Shown piece after piece: positions 9,041 through 18,112 of a stretch of 64,000 nt of DNA. Origin of the DNA: Roseomonas aeriglobus (lineage in GTDB: Bacteria > Pseudomonadota > Alphaproteobacteria > Sphingomonadales > Sphingomonadaceae). Under the pieces are notes generated by a model that saw only the letters and a list, made by a program, of their open reading frames with translations, had not been told where the DNA came from and did not search any database. Each line of letters opens with the position of its first letter. The stretch's first letter is position 1. Both the position numbers and the translations under genes were made by a program. The stretch lies in the NCBI GenBank assembly GCA_016937575.1, contig JAFHKN010000002.1, positions 1,178,001-1,242,000 on the forward strand, written 5' to 3'.

Positions 9041-10036
9041 ATGGTGCGGTCGGAGGTCGCGAAATATGCCGACGACGAAATTGACGCGCGCGTGCGCACC
9101 GTGGGCGCGGTGACGGCCGTTCCCGACGTCGTTCAGGGGTTGCGGGTCAGTCGCGATGCCTGGCGCGCGAGGGCGGGCGACCGGCTGGAGACGGCCAGCT
9201 TTCCCTCGCAGGCAGCGGTCGGGGAGATCGTGCGGACGCTGGCTGCGGCGCTCTACCCGCGGCGGTTGGGCCGGTTCCGGGGCGATGTTGCACAGGAGGA
9301 CGCTTTCGTGGCGGCGCAACTGATCGCCGCCCTGACCGATCTCGAACGCGAGATCGGCAACGAGCTTCGCTATTGGCAGGTCGAGGCGCCTGTCGATTTC
9401 CCGGCCGAACACGCTGCGACGATCACCCGGCTGTTCGCCGCGACGCTTCCCGATGTCCGCCGCCAGATCGACGACGACGTCGATGCCGCCTATCTGGGCG
9501 ACCCGGCCGCGCGCAGCGTGGACGAGGTTCTGGTCTGCTATCCCGGGGCGATCGCCAGCCTGCATCACCGCATCGCGCACCAGCTGCATGCGTTGGGCGC
9601 GCCAATCGTTGCGCGACTGATTTCGGAGCTTGCCAACGAACGGACCGGGATCGACATTCATCCGGGTGCCACGATCGGCGACCATTTCTTCATCGACCAT
9701 GGCACCGGCGTGGTGATCGGCGAAACGGCGATCATCGGTGACCGCGTCCGGTTGTACCAGCATGTGACGCTGGGCGCGCGCAGTGCCCCCGGGCCGGCGC
9801 GGCGTCCGCCGCGTGCCGGCGCGCCGCGACACCCGGTCGTCGGCGACGACGTCGTCATCTATGCCGGAGCGACGATCCTGGGGCACGTCACGATCGGCGA
9901 CCGCGCGATCATCGGCGGTAACGTATGGCTGTTGTCGGACGTCGCGCCGGACAGCGTCGTTGTCCAGCCGGAGGCGGTCACCCTGCCAAATCGCGCCGCC
10001 GACGATGTGCGCGACGCCCTGGAGGCGGCGGCATGA
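9041..10036 (+). CDS. cysE: Serine O-acetyltransferase (EpsC/CysE type)
   Basis: The C-terminal half has the left-handed beta-helix hexapeptide repeats and acetyl-CoA site of CysE: GIDIHPGATIGDHFFIDHGT, GVVIGETAIIGDRVRLYQHVTLG, then a second set of repeats from VVGDDVVIYAGATILG. It acetylates L-serine with acetyl-CoA to O-acetylserine, the cysteine precursor. At 331 aa with a long helical N-terminus it fits the larger EpsC-like serine acetyltransferases. No clear Shine-Dalgarno precedes ATG 9041. The stop overlaps the next gene's start. Confidence 0.88.
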   Translation: MVRSEVAKYADDEIDARVRTVGAVTAVPDVVQGLRVSRDAWRARAGDRLETASFPSQAAVGEIVRTLAAALYPRRLGRFRGDVAQEDAFVAAQLIAALTDLEREIGNELRYWQVEAPVDFPAEHAATITRLFAATLPDVRRQIDDDVDAAYLGDPAARSVDEVLVCYPGAIASLHHRIAHQLHALGAPIVARLISELANERTGIDIHPGATIGDHFFIDHGTGVVIGETAIIGDRVRLYQHVTLGARSAPGPARRPPRAGAPRHPVVGDDVVIYAGATILGHVTIGDRAIIGGNVWLLSDVAPDSVVVQPEAVTLPNRAADDVRDALEAAA

Positions 10037-10779
10037 CGGCGACGCGGCGGCCCGTCGTCGGCATCATGTGCGGCAACGAAGTCGCCGGTCGCCCGATCCA
10101 GGCCGTCGCGAGCCGCTTCCTCGATCCGCTGGTCACAATCTGCGACGCGTCGGTCCTGTTGGTCCCGGCGTCGCGCGATGCGGTGGACGTGCCGCTGATG
10201 GGGCAGATGCTCGACGGCCTGTTGCTGACCGGCGGTCGGTCGCACGTCTCGCCGCAGGCCTATGGATCACTCGATCCCGAGCCGGAAACGGTCGATCCCG
10301 AACGCGATGCGGTCGCGCTTGCCCTGGCCGAGCGGATGATTGCCGCCGGCAAGCCGGTCTACGGCATCTGTCGCGGGCTGCAGGAGATCAACGTCCTCTT
10401 CGGCGGCACGCTCAGGACGCTTGATGCCGGTCCGCGGCATCATCGCGGGACGTGGGACGGCGACTATGACGCGCTGTTTGCGCATCGGCATGCGATCGAG
10501 CTCGTCGCCGGCGGTACGCTCGCCCGCCACACGCCGCGACGGCGGCTGGTCGTCAATTCGGTGCATCAACAGGGCGTCGCCCGTCTGGGCGCCGACCTGG
10601 CGGTGGAAGCGACGGCGACCGAGGACGGCGTGATCGAGGCCGTTCGGGCGACACACTGCGGCGCCGACGTCATGGCGGTGCAGTGGCATCCCGAATGGGA
10701 CGTCGATCGCTGCGCGGGCTGCCGCGGCTTCTTTACCGAATTCGGCACCTCGCTGCGACGGACTGCGCTGCACCATTGA
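10033..10779 (+). CDS. Class I glutamine amidotransferase, gamma-glutamyl-GABA hydrolase (PuuD)-like
   Basis: Starts at ATG 10033, overlapping the serine acetyltransferase stop (ATGA). The 248-aa protein has LDGLLLTGGRSHVSP, the nucleophile elbow GICRGLQEINV with the catalytic Cys near residue 116, and the His-Glu pair in AVQWHPEWD. These are the PuuD/peptidase C26 signatures; such enzymes hydrolyse gamma-glutamyl amides. The actual substrate here is unknown. Coupling to a cysteine-pathway gene may hint at a gamma-glutamyl thiol compound, but that is inference. Confidence 0.85.
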   Translation: MTATRRPVVGIMCGNEVAGRPIQAVASRFLDPLVTICDASVLLVPASRDAVDVPLMGQMLDGLLLTGGRSHVSPQAYGSLDPEPETVDPERDAVALALAERMIAAGKPVYGICRGLQEINVLFGGTLRTLDAGPRHHRGTWDGDYDALFAHRHAIELVAGGTLARHTPRRRLVVNSVHQQGVARLGADLAVEATATEDGVIEAVRATHCGADVMAVQWHPEWDVDRCAGCRGFFTEFGTSLRRTALHH

Positions 10780-10787
10780 GGCCGTAG

Positions 10788-10849
10788 TCGTCACACATCC
10801 GTAACATCCTCGTCACGCAAGCGTCTCCGAACCTCAACGCCCACGTCAC
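10788..10849 (+). promoter_or_regulatory. Candidate PhoB box array (six in-phase 11-bp units)
   Basis: Seven-base units begin every 11 bp at 10788 TCGTCAC, 10799 CCGTAAC, 10810 TCGTCAC, 10821 GCGTCTC, 10832 CCTCAAC and 10843 ACGTCAC, each followed by a 4-nt spacer. A 7+4 spacing with GTCAC or GTAAC cores is the layout of PhoB binding sites. A possible -10 (CTAGCG) lies about 10 nt after the last unit. The array ends 114 nt before the lipoprotein start. Binding is inferred. Confidence 0.6.
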
Positions 10850-10963
10850 ATCCCGGGCCTAGCGCGCCGATCGAAGGCCGACAGGGGGATCTGAGTCGGC
10901 CCGCGGGGGGCATCCGCTTCCCCGGACAGTCGCACACCAGCGAACCACGACACGGGAGACGTC

Positions 10964-12553
10964 ATGCGCAAGTTCAACCGCCTCGGGCTCATGTTCCTTG
11001 GCTCCACCGCCGCCCTCGCGCTCGCCGGCTGCGACGGCGCGTCCAGCGTCGCGTCGCCGGGCGAAGGCACGATCGTGATCCCGGCCCCCACGCCGGCGCC
11101 GTCGCCCACGTCGTCGCCAACCCCGACCGCCGGGACGCCGGCCGCAGCGTGTCCGTCGGGCTTCAACGACGGCGGCATCGTCGGCACCTATCGCGCCTGC
11201 CGCCTGCCGAGCCTGATCACCGGCACCGTCAGCCTGGCGAAGGTCGCCGGCGTCGCTTATGAAATCAACGGTCGCGTCGACGTGGGCGTGGACGCAGGCG
11301 GGGCCGGCACCGGCACCCAGACCGGCCTGCTCAACATCGCCGCTGGCGTCGTGGTCTTCGCCAACACGACGAATTCGGACAACGACTTCCTGATCGTCAA
11401 CCGCGGCAGCCGCATCAATGCGGAAGGCACCGAAACGCAGCCGATCATCTTCACCGCGCAGCAGAACCTGACCGGCGGCGTGACCGACGAGTCGCAGGGC
11501 CTGTGGGGCGGCGTCATCCTGGCGGGCCGTGCGCCGATCTCGAACTGCAACTCGACCGTCGCCGGCGGCAGCGTGAACTGCGAGAACGTCGTCGAAGGCA
11601 CCGGCAACGCGCTGTACGGCGGCGCCACCGCCAACGACACCAGCGGCACCTTCCGCTATGTCCAGATCCGCTATTCGGGCACCGTCATCAGCCCGAACAA
11701 CGAACTTCAGGGCCTGACGCTGGGCGGCGTCGGGTCGGGCACGACGATCGACCACGTCCAGGTCCATAATTCGTCGGACGACGGCATCGAAGTCTTCGGT
11801 GGCCGCGTGAACATGCGGTATCTGGTCCTGACCGGCGCCGATGACGATGGCCTCGACACCGATGTGGGTTGGCAGGGCCTGGTCCAGTTCGTGATCGCGG
11901 CGCAGAAGCCGAACAACACGCAGACCGACAACTATTCGACCGAGATCGATTCGAACGGCAACGAAGATGCGCTGCCGCGGCAGGATTATCGCCTGGCGAA
12001 CTTCACCTTCATCGACACCTCGACCGCGACCAATGCGGCGATTCGCATCCGGGGTGGCGCGGACGTGACGATGGTGAACGGTATCGTCGTGTCGAACACG
12101 CCCTGCCTGAACATCGTCGCGGGCGAAACCTCGGCGACCGACAAGTCGACCGTCCGTGCCGCCAACGCGTCGCTGCAGGATCGTGGCCCGCCGGTCTTCA
12201 ACTCGATCTTCTTCGCCTGCACCGGCAGCCTGTCGACGACGACGACCGTCAACGGCGTCACCGTGACGACGGCGGAGCAGGACGCCCTGGTCGCGGCCGG
12301 CAGCAACAACACCGCCAGCGGCACTGCGGCCAACGCGCTGCAGAACGGCTTCTACCCGACGGCGACGACGCTGGCCGTGCCGGCGTTCAATGCCGCCACG
12401 CTCAACCCCTCGGGCAGCGCGTTCCTGGTCCAGACCAGCTACATCGGCGCGGTCTCGGGCCCGAACGACACCTGGTTCCGCGGTTGGACCTGCAACTCGA
12501 ACCGCGCGAACTTCGGCACGAGCAGCAGCGCCTGCACCGGCCTGCCGAGCTGA
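10964..12553 (+). CDS. Outer-membrane beta-helix lipoprotein, partner of the downstream TonB receptor
   Basis: The N-terminus is a lipoprotein signal with lipobox LAGC (Cys23), followed by a Pro/Thr/Ser linker (TPAPSPTSSPTPTAG). The 529-aa body has right-handed beta-helix-like stretches: VVFANTT, GTRI-type turns, TTIDHVQVHNSSDDGIEVFGG and VNMRYLVLTGADDDGLD. It has several paired cysteines near the end. GGGAG lies 5-9 nt before ATG. No catalytic site is recognised. The fixed position ahead of a TonB-dependent receptor suggests a surface binding or processing role for that receptor's substrate. Confidence 0.75.
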   Translation: MRKFNRLGLMFLGSTAALALAGCDGASSVASPGEGTIVIPAPTPAPSPTSSPTPTAGTPAAACPSGFNDGGIVGTYRACRLPSLITGTVSLAKVAGVAYEINGRVDVGVDAGGAGTGTQTGLLNIAAGVVVFANTTNSDNDFLIVNRGSRINAEGTETQPIIFTAQQNLTGGVTDESQGLWGGVILAGRAPISNCNSTVAGGSVNCENVVEGTGNALYGGATANDTSGTFRYVQIRYSGTVISPNNELQGLTLGGVGSGTTIDHVQVHNSSDDGIEVFGGRVNMRYLVLTGADDDGLDTDVGWQGLVQFVIAAQKPNNTQTDNYSTEIDSNGNEDALPRQDYRLANFTFIDTSTATNAAIRIRGGADVTMVNGIVVSNTPCLNIVAGETSATDKSTVRAANASLQDRGPPVFNSIFFACTGSLSTTTTVNGVTVTTAEQDALVAAGSNNTASGTAANALQNGFYPTATTLAVPAFNAATLNPSGSAFLVQTSYIGAVSGPNDTWFRGWTCNSNRANFGTSSSACTGLPS

Positions 12554-12634
12554 GGACCCGATCCGGGGGCGCAGCGGACCGCTCGCGCCCCCGGACACCC
12601 TCATCCCGCGACATCTGCCGAAAGCTGACACGAC

Positions 12635-15313
12635 ATGAAGATCATCGCCCTCTGCCTCGCGAGTTCCGCGCTGGTGGCACCCGCCGCCCTGGCGCAGACG
12701 ACGACCCCGGCGACGCCGCCGGCCTCGACCCCGCCGGCCGCCCAGGACGACGCGCCTGCACAGCAGACGGTCGAGACCTCGACGCCCGGCGCGGAGGCGA
12801 TGGAGGACATCGTCGTCGTCGGCCGTCACATCCCCGACACCGTTCGCGCGACGCCGCAGGTCGTGTCGGTGCTGTCGGCCGAGGACATCGCGCGCACAGG
12901 CGAAGGCGACATCGCCGGCGCGCTTCAGCGCGTGACCGGTCTGTCGGTCGTGGGCAACGGATTCGTCTATGTCCGCGGCTTGGGCGATCGCTATTCGAGC
13001 TCGCTGCTCAACGGCTCGCCGCTCCCGTCGCCGGAGCCGCTGCGTCGCGTCGTCCCGCTCGATATCTTCCCGACCAATGTCATCGCCTCCAGCCTCGTTC
13101 AGAAAAGCTATTCGGCGAATTATCCGGGCGAATTCGGCGGTGGCGTCATCAACCTGACGACGCGCGCGGTGCCCGAAAAGACGTTCCTGCAGATCGGCGG
13201 GTCGGTCAGCGCGGACACGGTGACCACCAGCGAATTGGGCGTCGTCTACGATGGCGGCCGCTATGACTGGACCGGCTTCGATTCGGGCGAGCGGACCGTG
13301 CCCGGCTTCATCAAGCAGGCTGGCGCTGCCGGCGCGTCGGTGACCAACGCCGCCGATCTGATTACCCTGTCGAACGCGCCGACCACGCTGCTGCTTCAGA
13401 ACCCGCAGCTGCCGGCAAACCTGTCGGGCGAAACCAGCTTCGGCGGTTCGATCGACGTCGGCAGCGTGCGCCTGGGGCTCATCGGTGCGGCCGGCATCAA
13501 CAACGGCTGGCGCACGCGCGAAGCGACGCAGCAGGTGACCGATGCCGCGTCGGGCGCGCTGGTGCGCGATTTCCGCACGATCCTGACCGACAACCGCGTG
13601 ATCGTGAACGGCCTGTTGGGGCTCGGCGCCGAATTCGGCGACCAGAAGATCCGCTGGACCAACCTCTACATCCACGACACGCTGAAGCAGGGACGCCTGG
13701 CCAAGGGCAGCACCAGCAACATTGGCGTGCTGGCGGGCGGTATCCAGCCGTTCATCGAACAGAACACCAACTGGTTCGAACGCCAGCTGATCGACAGCCA
13801 GCTGGTCGGCGAATTCAAGATTTCGGACGTCAGCGTCGATGTTCGCGGCAGCTATGCCGAGACGCAGCGCAACTCGCCCTACGAGCGCGCCTTCACCTAT
13901 CAGTACAACACCGCCGCGCGCGACTACGTCAACAACCTGTCGGGCCTGCAGAACGCCAGCGTCAACTTCTCGGAGTTGAACGAGACCTTGTGGTCGGGTC
14001 AGGCCGACGTGTCCTATCGCCTGCCGGTCGGGCGCCCGGTGACTGTGTCGGCGGGCTATTATTACGCCGATACCGACCGCGACTCGACGCGTTACACCTT
14101 CCGCTACCAGCTGCCGGGCGGCGTGGCGCTGAACCCGGTCGCGGCACAACAGCGGCCCGATTTCCTCCTGAGCGACTCGACCATTCAGCGCTTCGGGATC
14201 GTGCTCCAGAACACATCGACCGCGCTGGGCGCCGCCGCCTATGACGCCGAGCTGACCGTTCACGCCGGCTATGGCCAGGTCGAAGCCGAAGTGATCGACG
14301 GCCTGCGCGCGAACCTGGGTGTTCGCTATGAAAAGGCCGACGAGCGCGTGACCACCGTCAACGGCACGCGCAACACGCTGCTCGCCAACGACTATTGGCT
14401 TCCCGCCGCGACGCTGACCTGGAACTTCGCCAGCGACATGCAGCTGCGTCTGCACGGGTCGAAGACGATCGCCCGCCCGCAGTTCCGCGAACTCGCGCCG
14501 CAGATCTATCAGGACTTCGAAAGCGACCGTCAGTTCTTCGGCAACCCGCTGCTGGTCGATTCGCAGCTGTGGAATGCCGAAGCGCGCTACGAATGGTTCT
14601 TCGGCCGCGACCAGCGCTTCACGCTGGCGGGCTTCTTCAAGAAGATCAACAACCCGATCGAGGCGGTCGCCTTCTTCCCGGCGGGCACCGACAATCTCCA
14701 GACCGGGTTCGCCAACGCGCCGTCGGCCAAGCTGTACGGAGCCGAGGTCGAGGTACAGAAGAAGTTCGATCTCGCGCCGATCTTCTCCGCCGACTTCTTC
14801 TCGACCAAGCGCCTGCTGGCGATCGCCAACTACACCTACACGCACTCGACCGTGTCGGCCGGTACCGAGCAGGTCGCGAGCCCGCTGCAGCCCGCCAACG
14901 GTGCGGCGGTGTTCGTGCCCGCGAACCTCATCTTCCGCGACGGCGCGCCGATGGTCGGCCAGTCGGACCATCTGGTGAACGTCCAACTCGGGATCGAAGA
15001 CACGGCATCGCTGTCGCAGTTCACCGTTCTGCTGAACTACGCGAGCGACCGCGTGACGAACCGCGGTCCGGTCGCAGCCGGCGGCGGCGTGCGCTTGCCC
15101 GATCTGGTCGAGCGCCCCGGCTTCCGCCTCGATCTCGTCGCTCGCCAGGGCTTCACCGTCCGCGGCGTCGATTTCGAAGTGAAGGCCGAGGGGCGCAATC
15201 TGACCGGCACCGGCTACCGCGAATTCCAGGACTTCGGGAACGGCGTGAAGGTCGACGTCAACCGCTACCGCCTGGGTCGCGTGTTCTCGCTGGGACTGAG
15301 CGCGAAGCTCTGA
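12635..15313 (+). CDS. TonB-dependent outer-membrane receptor
   Basis: An 892-aa protein with signal peptide (cleavage near ALAQ, residue 21), a pre-plug EDIVVVGRHIPDT motif, and a plug domain at about 65-195. The plug carries YVRGLGDRYSSSLLNGSPLP, LRRVVPLDIFPTNVIASSL and GEFGGGVINLTTRAVPEKT. A 22-strand barrel should make up the rest (tyrosine/aspartate-alternating strands, GAEVEVQKKFD). The last residue is Leu rather than the usual Phe. It imports a large or scarce substrate using TonB energy. The gene lies 81 nt after the lipoprotein gene and is probably co-transcribed under the Pho-box-like array. Confidence 0.9.
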   Translation: MKIIALCLASSALVAPAALAQTTTPATPPASTPPAAQDDAPAQQTVETSTPGAEAMEDIVVVGRHIPDTVRATPQVVSVLSAEDIARTGEGDIAGALQRVTGLSVVGNGFVYVRGLGDRYSSSLLNGSPLPSPEPLRRVVPLDIFPTNVIASSLVQKSYSANYPGEFGGGVINLTTRAVPEKTFLQIGGSVSADTVTTSELGVVYDGGRYDWTGFDSGERTVPGFIKQAGAAGASVTNAADLITLSNAPTTLLLQNPQLPANLSGETSFGGSIDVGSVRLGLIGAAGINNGWRTREATQQVTDAASGALVRDFRTILTDNRVIVNGLLGLGAEFGDQKIRWTNLYIHDTLKQGRLAKGSTSNIGVLAGGIQPFIEQNTNWFERQLIDSQLVGEFKISDVSVDVRGSYAETQRNSPYERAFTYQYNTAARDYVNNLSGLQNASVNFSELNETLWSGQADVSYRLPVGRPVTVSAGYYYADTDRDSTRYTFRYQLPGGVALNPVAAQQRPDFLLSDSTIQRFGIVLQNTSTALGAAAYDAELTVHAGYGQVEAEVIDGLRANLGVRYEKADERVTTVNGTRNTLLANDYWLPAATLTWNFASDMQLRLHGSKTIARPQFRELAPQIYQDFESDRQFFGNPLLVDSQLWNAEARYEWFFGRDQRFTLAGFFKKINNPIEAVAFFPAGTDNLQTGFANAPSAKLYGAEVEVQKKFDLAPIFSADFFSTKRLLAIANYTYTHSTVSAGTEQVASPLQPANGAAVFVPANLIFRDGAPMVGQSDHLVNVQLGIEDTASLSQFTVLLNYASDRVTNRGPVAAGGGVRLPDLVERPGFRLDLVARQGFTVRGVDFEVKAEGRNLTGTGYREFQDFGNGVKVDVNRYRLGRVFSLGLSAKL

Positions 15314-15376
15314 GCCCCCCTTGTCGACCCCGCGGCGGCGTGATCTGATCGCCGCCGTGGGAATGAGGGGGATGAG

Positions 15377-15952
15377 ATGCGCTGGTGGTTTTTAGTGGCG
15401 GCAGCGGTCGCGCTATTCGGTTGCGCACACAGCGTTGCCCCGACCCAACGCGAAACCCGATCCTGCGCGTTGACCCTCCCGCAGAAGCTCGCAAACGCTA
15501 GCTTATCGTTCGGCGACTTCGACCAATCGAACGACCATCCTGCCACGGCGGCCTCTCTGTCGGCGCGTGGGTGCCATGCCGCCGCGGCGGAGGCGGGGCA
15601 GGACTATCTCGCCCGTCGCAACGACCTGCCCGAACGTCTGCGGACGAGCGTGCTGTTCCATGTCGCGCGCAATCTGGCGATGGCCGGCCGCAACGACGAG
15701 GCGGCGACTGCGGCGCTGGGCGCGGTCCGGGATGATGGTGGCAGCGATCCCGCCTTCGATTGGAACGCCTATGTATTGGGCACATGGGCGTTCCTGAAGC
15801 GGGATCGCGCATTGTTGGAGGCCAAGCTCGTTCGGCTGCGGTCGCTGCAAGGCCACGCCAACGTTACCAACGCCCGCGTCTTGGATGGCCTCGCGCGCTG
15901 CTTTAGCAAACCCTACGCCGAGGCTGCGACACCCGCCTGCCAGAGGCCATAA
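15377..15952 (+). CDS. Hypothetical lipoprotein (191 aa)
   Basis: Starts with RWWFLVAAAVALFGC, a short lipoprotein signal with lipobox LFGC (Cys16). The mature part is alpha-helical, with repeats of the LRTSVLFHVARNLAMAGRNDEAA type that look like one or two TPR-like helix pairs (about residues 75-115). It has several cysteines. No family recognised. It follows the TonB receptor by 63 nt on the same strand and could be part of the same transcript. Confidence 0.65.
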   Translation: MRWWFLVAAAVALFGCAHSVAPTQRETRSCALTLPQKLANASLSFGDFDQSNDHPATAASLSARGCHAAAAEAGQDYLARRNDLPERLRTSVLFHVARNLAMAGRNDEAATAALGAVRDDGGSDPAFDWNAYVLGTWAFLKRDRALLEAKLVRLRSLQGHANVTNARVLDGLARCFSKPYAEAATPACQRP

Positions 15953-15955
15953 ACC

Positions 15956-16060
15956 CTCCCCGGCACGGGGAGGGGGACTGCCGAGAAGTGGTGGTGGAGG
16001 GGGCTATCCGCGAGGTCATCATTTGCGGGCCCCCCTCCGCCAGCGTTGCGCGCTGACGGC
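15956..16060. repeat. Intergenic palindromic repeat, copy A
   Basis: It begins CCTCCCCGGCACGGGGAGG (self-complementary), followed by GGGACTGCC and GGTGGTGGAGGGGGC, and ends with complementary CCCCCCTCCGCC. The same order of blocks occurs at 60854-60978, so this is a dispersed repeat. It lies between two convergent genes. Confidence 0.65.
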
Positions 16061-16068
16061 TTACACTT

Positions 16069-16749
16069 TCACCGCGGCCAGTGGCGTTCCCTGAACCATT
16101 TGGTGATGACGTATTTCGTGCCCGCGCGAACCTTCATCCCGTGGTGGAGTGTCGACGGGTTGACCCGCCCATCCGGCCGCAAGTTGTTCCATGCAACCAG
16201 CTTGCCCGTCTCCGGCTGCACGATCTTGTCGATCGCCTTGAACCGCGTCGCGCCGCCCGCGTCGGGCTCGTTGAGGTAGATCATGACCGTCCACGTCCGC
16301 TGTCCGGACACGGTGCAATATTTGGCGAAGTCGACGCCCGAGGGCTCGAAATAATCGGTGTGCGCCTTGAACTCCTGGCCCACTGCGTAGCGCTGGCCCT
16401 GCATCGGTTCGCCGAACATGGCGTCCAGACCGGTCAGTTCGCCGATCCGCCGATCGATCTCAACAACGTCTGGATCGTCATAGGCGAGGTCGCAGGTTTC
16501 GCTGGTTCGGAACAGGTCGTCGCCATTATAGTCCGACACGGTCGAGGGGCGGCGGGTGGCGTCGATCTTGGCGACGATCGCGGCGCACAGCGCCGGCTCA
16601 AGGAAATCCTTGCGCAGGAACATCGCAAGCTTCGGGCTGGGCACGCGCTGCACCTTGGGGTCGGCGAGCAGCCGTTCGATCACGGGCTCGGACGGAAAAC
16701 CCGATCCGACGGCGGGCTGGGCGTGGGGCTCGACGGTGACGGTGAACAT
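16069..16749 (-). CDS. 2-oxoglutarate/Fe(II)-dependent oxygenase, prolyl 4-hydroxylase type
   Basis: The 226-aa protein (start at MFTVTVEPHAQP, ATG 16749) has the double-stranded beta-helix oxygenase motifs: iron ligands HTDYFEP (His-x-Asp) and the distal His in TLHHGMKV, and the 2-oxoglutarate-binding Lys in GTKYVITKWF. WTVMIYLNEPDAGGATRF is typical of P4Hc-domain proteins. It should hydroxylate a prolyl or similar residue using O2 and 2-oxoglutarate. The substrate is unknown. A longer frame upstream runs through tRNA-His and is not credible. Confidence 0.88.
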   Translation of the reverse strand: MFTVTVEPHAQPAVGSGFPSEPVIERLLADPKVQRVPSPKLAMFLRKDFLEPALCAAIVAKIDATRRPSTVSDYNGDDLFRTSETCDLAYDDPDVVEIDRRIGELTGLDAMFGEPMQGQRYAVGQEFKAHTDYFEPSGVDFAKYCTVSGQRTWTVMIYLNEPDAGGATRFKAIDKIVQPETGKLVAWNNLRPDGRVNPSTLHHGMKVRAGTKYVITKWFRERHWPR

Positions 16750-16832
16750 GACCGCTCTTTTGCCAAAGCGCGCGCAGCGATGCCAGAGGCGCTTGATCGT
16801 TCGCGCGACTGCCGCTAAGCGCAGCCCGGCAC

Positions 16833-16910
16833 GGCGGTTGTAGCTCAGTTGGTTAGAGCATCGGTTTGTGGTACCGAGGGTCGCGGGTTCAAGTCCCGTC
16901 ATCCGCCCCA
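16833..16910 (+). tRNA. tRNA-His (anticodon GUG)
   Basis: The sequence folds with the extra 5' G(-1) opposite C73, as expected for tRNA-His. The anticodon stem is TCGGT/ACCGA with loop TTGTGGT (anticodon GTG), T-loop TTCAAGT, CCA encoded. The acceptor stem GCGGTTG/CATCCGC has one U5-U68 mismatch. Confidence 0.93.
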
Positions 16911-17016
16911 TTTTTCAGACAGTGTAGGGTCCGCGGCCGAAAAGGCTGGCGTCACGCGCGTCGAAAGATTATTGCGCCGCCCAGACATTTCCTAACCTGC
17001 CGCGGAGCCGCCACCT

Positions 17017-18069
17017 ATGAGCGCTGTCTGGGACCTTCCCGATTTCGACGAGCACGAGGGCGTGCACCTGATTCGCGAACCCAAGAGCGGGCTGACCGCG
17101 GTCATCGCGGTGCATTCGACCGCGCTCGGACCGGCGGCGGGTGGCGTGCGCTTCTGGCATTACGCCGATAACAATACCGCGATCACCGACGCGCTGCGCC
17201 TGTCGCGCGGCATGAGCTACAAGAACGCGATGGCCGACCTGCCGCTGGGCGGGGGCAAGGGCGTGGTGCTCGCACCGGCGCCGGGAGCGACGATCACCGA
17301 GGATCAGCTGCTCGCCTTCGGTGACGCGGTCGAGTCGCTCGGCGGCAAATATGTCACGGCCGAAGACGTCGGCATGTCGGAAGAGCGGATGAAGGTCATC
17401 GCGACCCGCACCCGTCATGTCTCCGGCCTGCCGGTCGCGGCCGGTGGGGCGGGGGGCGATCCGGGCCCCTTCACTGCGATGGGCGTCTATCTGGGCGTCA
17501 ATGCCGCCGCCAAGCGCGCGCTGGGCGTCGATTCGATGCGCGGCGTCCGCGTCGCCATTCAGGGTATCGGCAGCGTCGGCGGCGGGCTCGCCCGGCTGCT
17601 GGCAGCCGACGGCGCCGTACTGACGATCGCCGACGTCAACACCGACCGCGCGCACGCCTTGGGTGCGGAACTGGGTGCCGAGGTCGTATCGACCGATGCG
17701 GTGCTCGCGACCGAGTGCGATATCGTCAGCCCGAACGCGCTCGGCGCCATACTCGACGAAGCGTCGATCGCCGCGTTGAAGTGCAAGGCGGTCGCAGGTG
17801 GCGCGAACAATCAGCTGCGCCAGGCTGCGCATGGCAAGCTGCTCGCCGATCGCGGCATCCTCTACGCGCCCGATTACGTCATCAACGCCGGCGGTATCAT
17901 CAACGTCGGCCTGGAATATCTGGGGCAGGGCGACCGCGCCGAGGTCGAAGCGCGCATCGCCCGCATTCCCGACCGCCTGGTTCAGGTGTGGGACGAAGCC
18001 GACCGCACCGGCCAGCCGTCGAGCGACGTCGCCGATTCGATCGCGCGTCGCCTGATCGGCCGCGGCTGA
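17017..18069 (+). CDS. Leucine dehydrogenase-type amino acid dehydrogenase (Glu/Leu/Phe/Val dehydrogenase family)
   Basis: A 350-aa protein with GPAAGGVRFWHY, the catalytic-lysine motif PLGGGKGVVL, TAEDVGMSEERM, and the NAD-binding Rossmann motif GIGSVGGGLARLL near residue 187. These are Leu/Val/Phe dehydrogenase features, and the length fits that group, being shorter than GDH. It would reversibly deaminate a branched-chain or aromatic amino acid with NAD to the 2-oxo acid. The exact substrate cannot be read from sequence. Single gene after tRNA-His. Confidence 0.88.
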   Translation: MSAVWDLPDFDEHEGVHLIREPKSGLTAVIAVHSTALGPAAGGVRFWHYADNNTAITDALRLSRGMSYKNAMADLPLGGGKGVVLAPAPGATITEDQLLAFGDAVESLGGKYVTAEDVGMSEERMKVIATRTRHVSGLPVAAGGAGGDPGPFTAMGVYLGVNAAAKRALGVDSMRGVRVAIQGIGSVGGGLARLLAADGAVLTIADVNTDRAHALGAELGAEVVSTDAVLATECDIVSPNALGAILDEASIAALKCKAVAGGANNQLRQAAHGKLLADRGILYAPDYVINAGGIINVGLEYLGQGDRAEVEARIARIPDRLVQVWDEADRTGQPSSDVADSIARRLIGRG

Positions 18070-18112
18070 CCTGACAACGCGGGGCCGGCACGTCCGGCCC
18101 CCCGCCGGGACG

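Noticed and set aside
10859..14986. A 1375-codon open frame on the minus strand opposite the lipoprotein and TonB receptor
   Set aside because: It is a shadow of high-GC coding: the plus strand has full signal peptides, lipobox and plug motifs, while the antisense protein is Arg/Gly/Ala-rich with no domain.
16750..16911. N-terminal extension of the 2-oxoglutarate oxygenase to 280 aa
   Set aside because: The extension would be the reverse of the tRNA-His gene; the family-like sequence begins at 16749.
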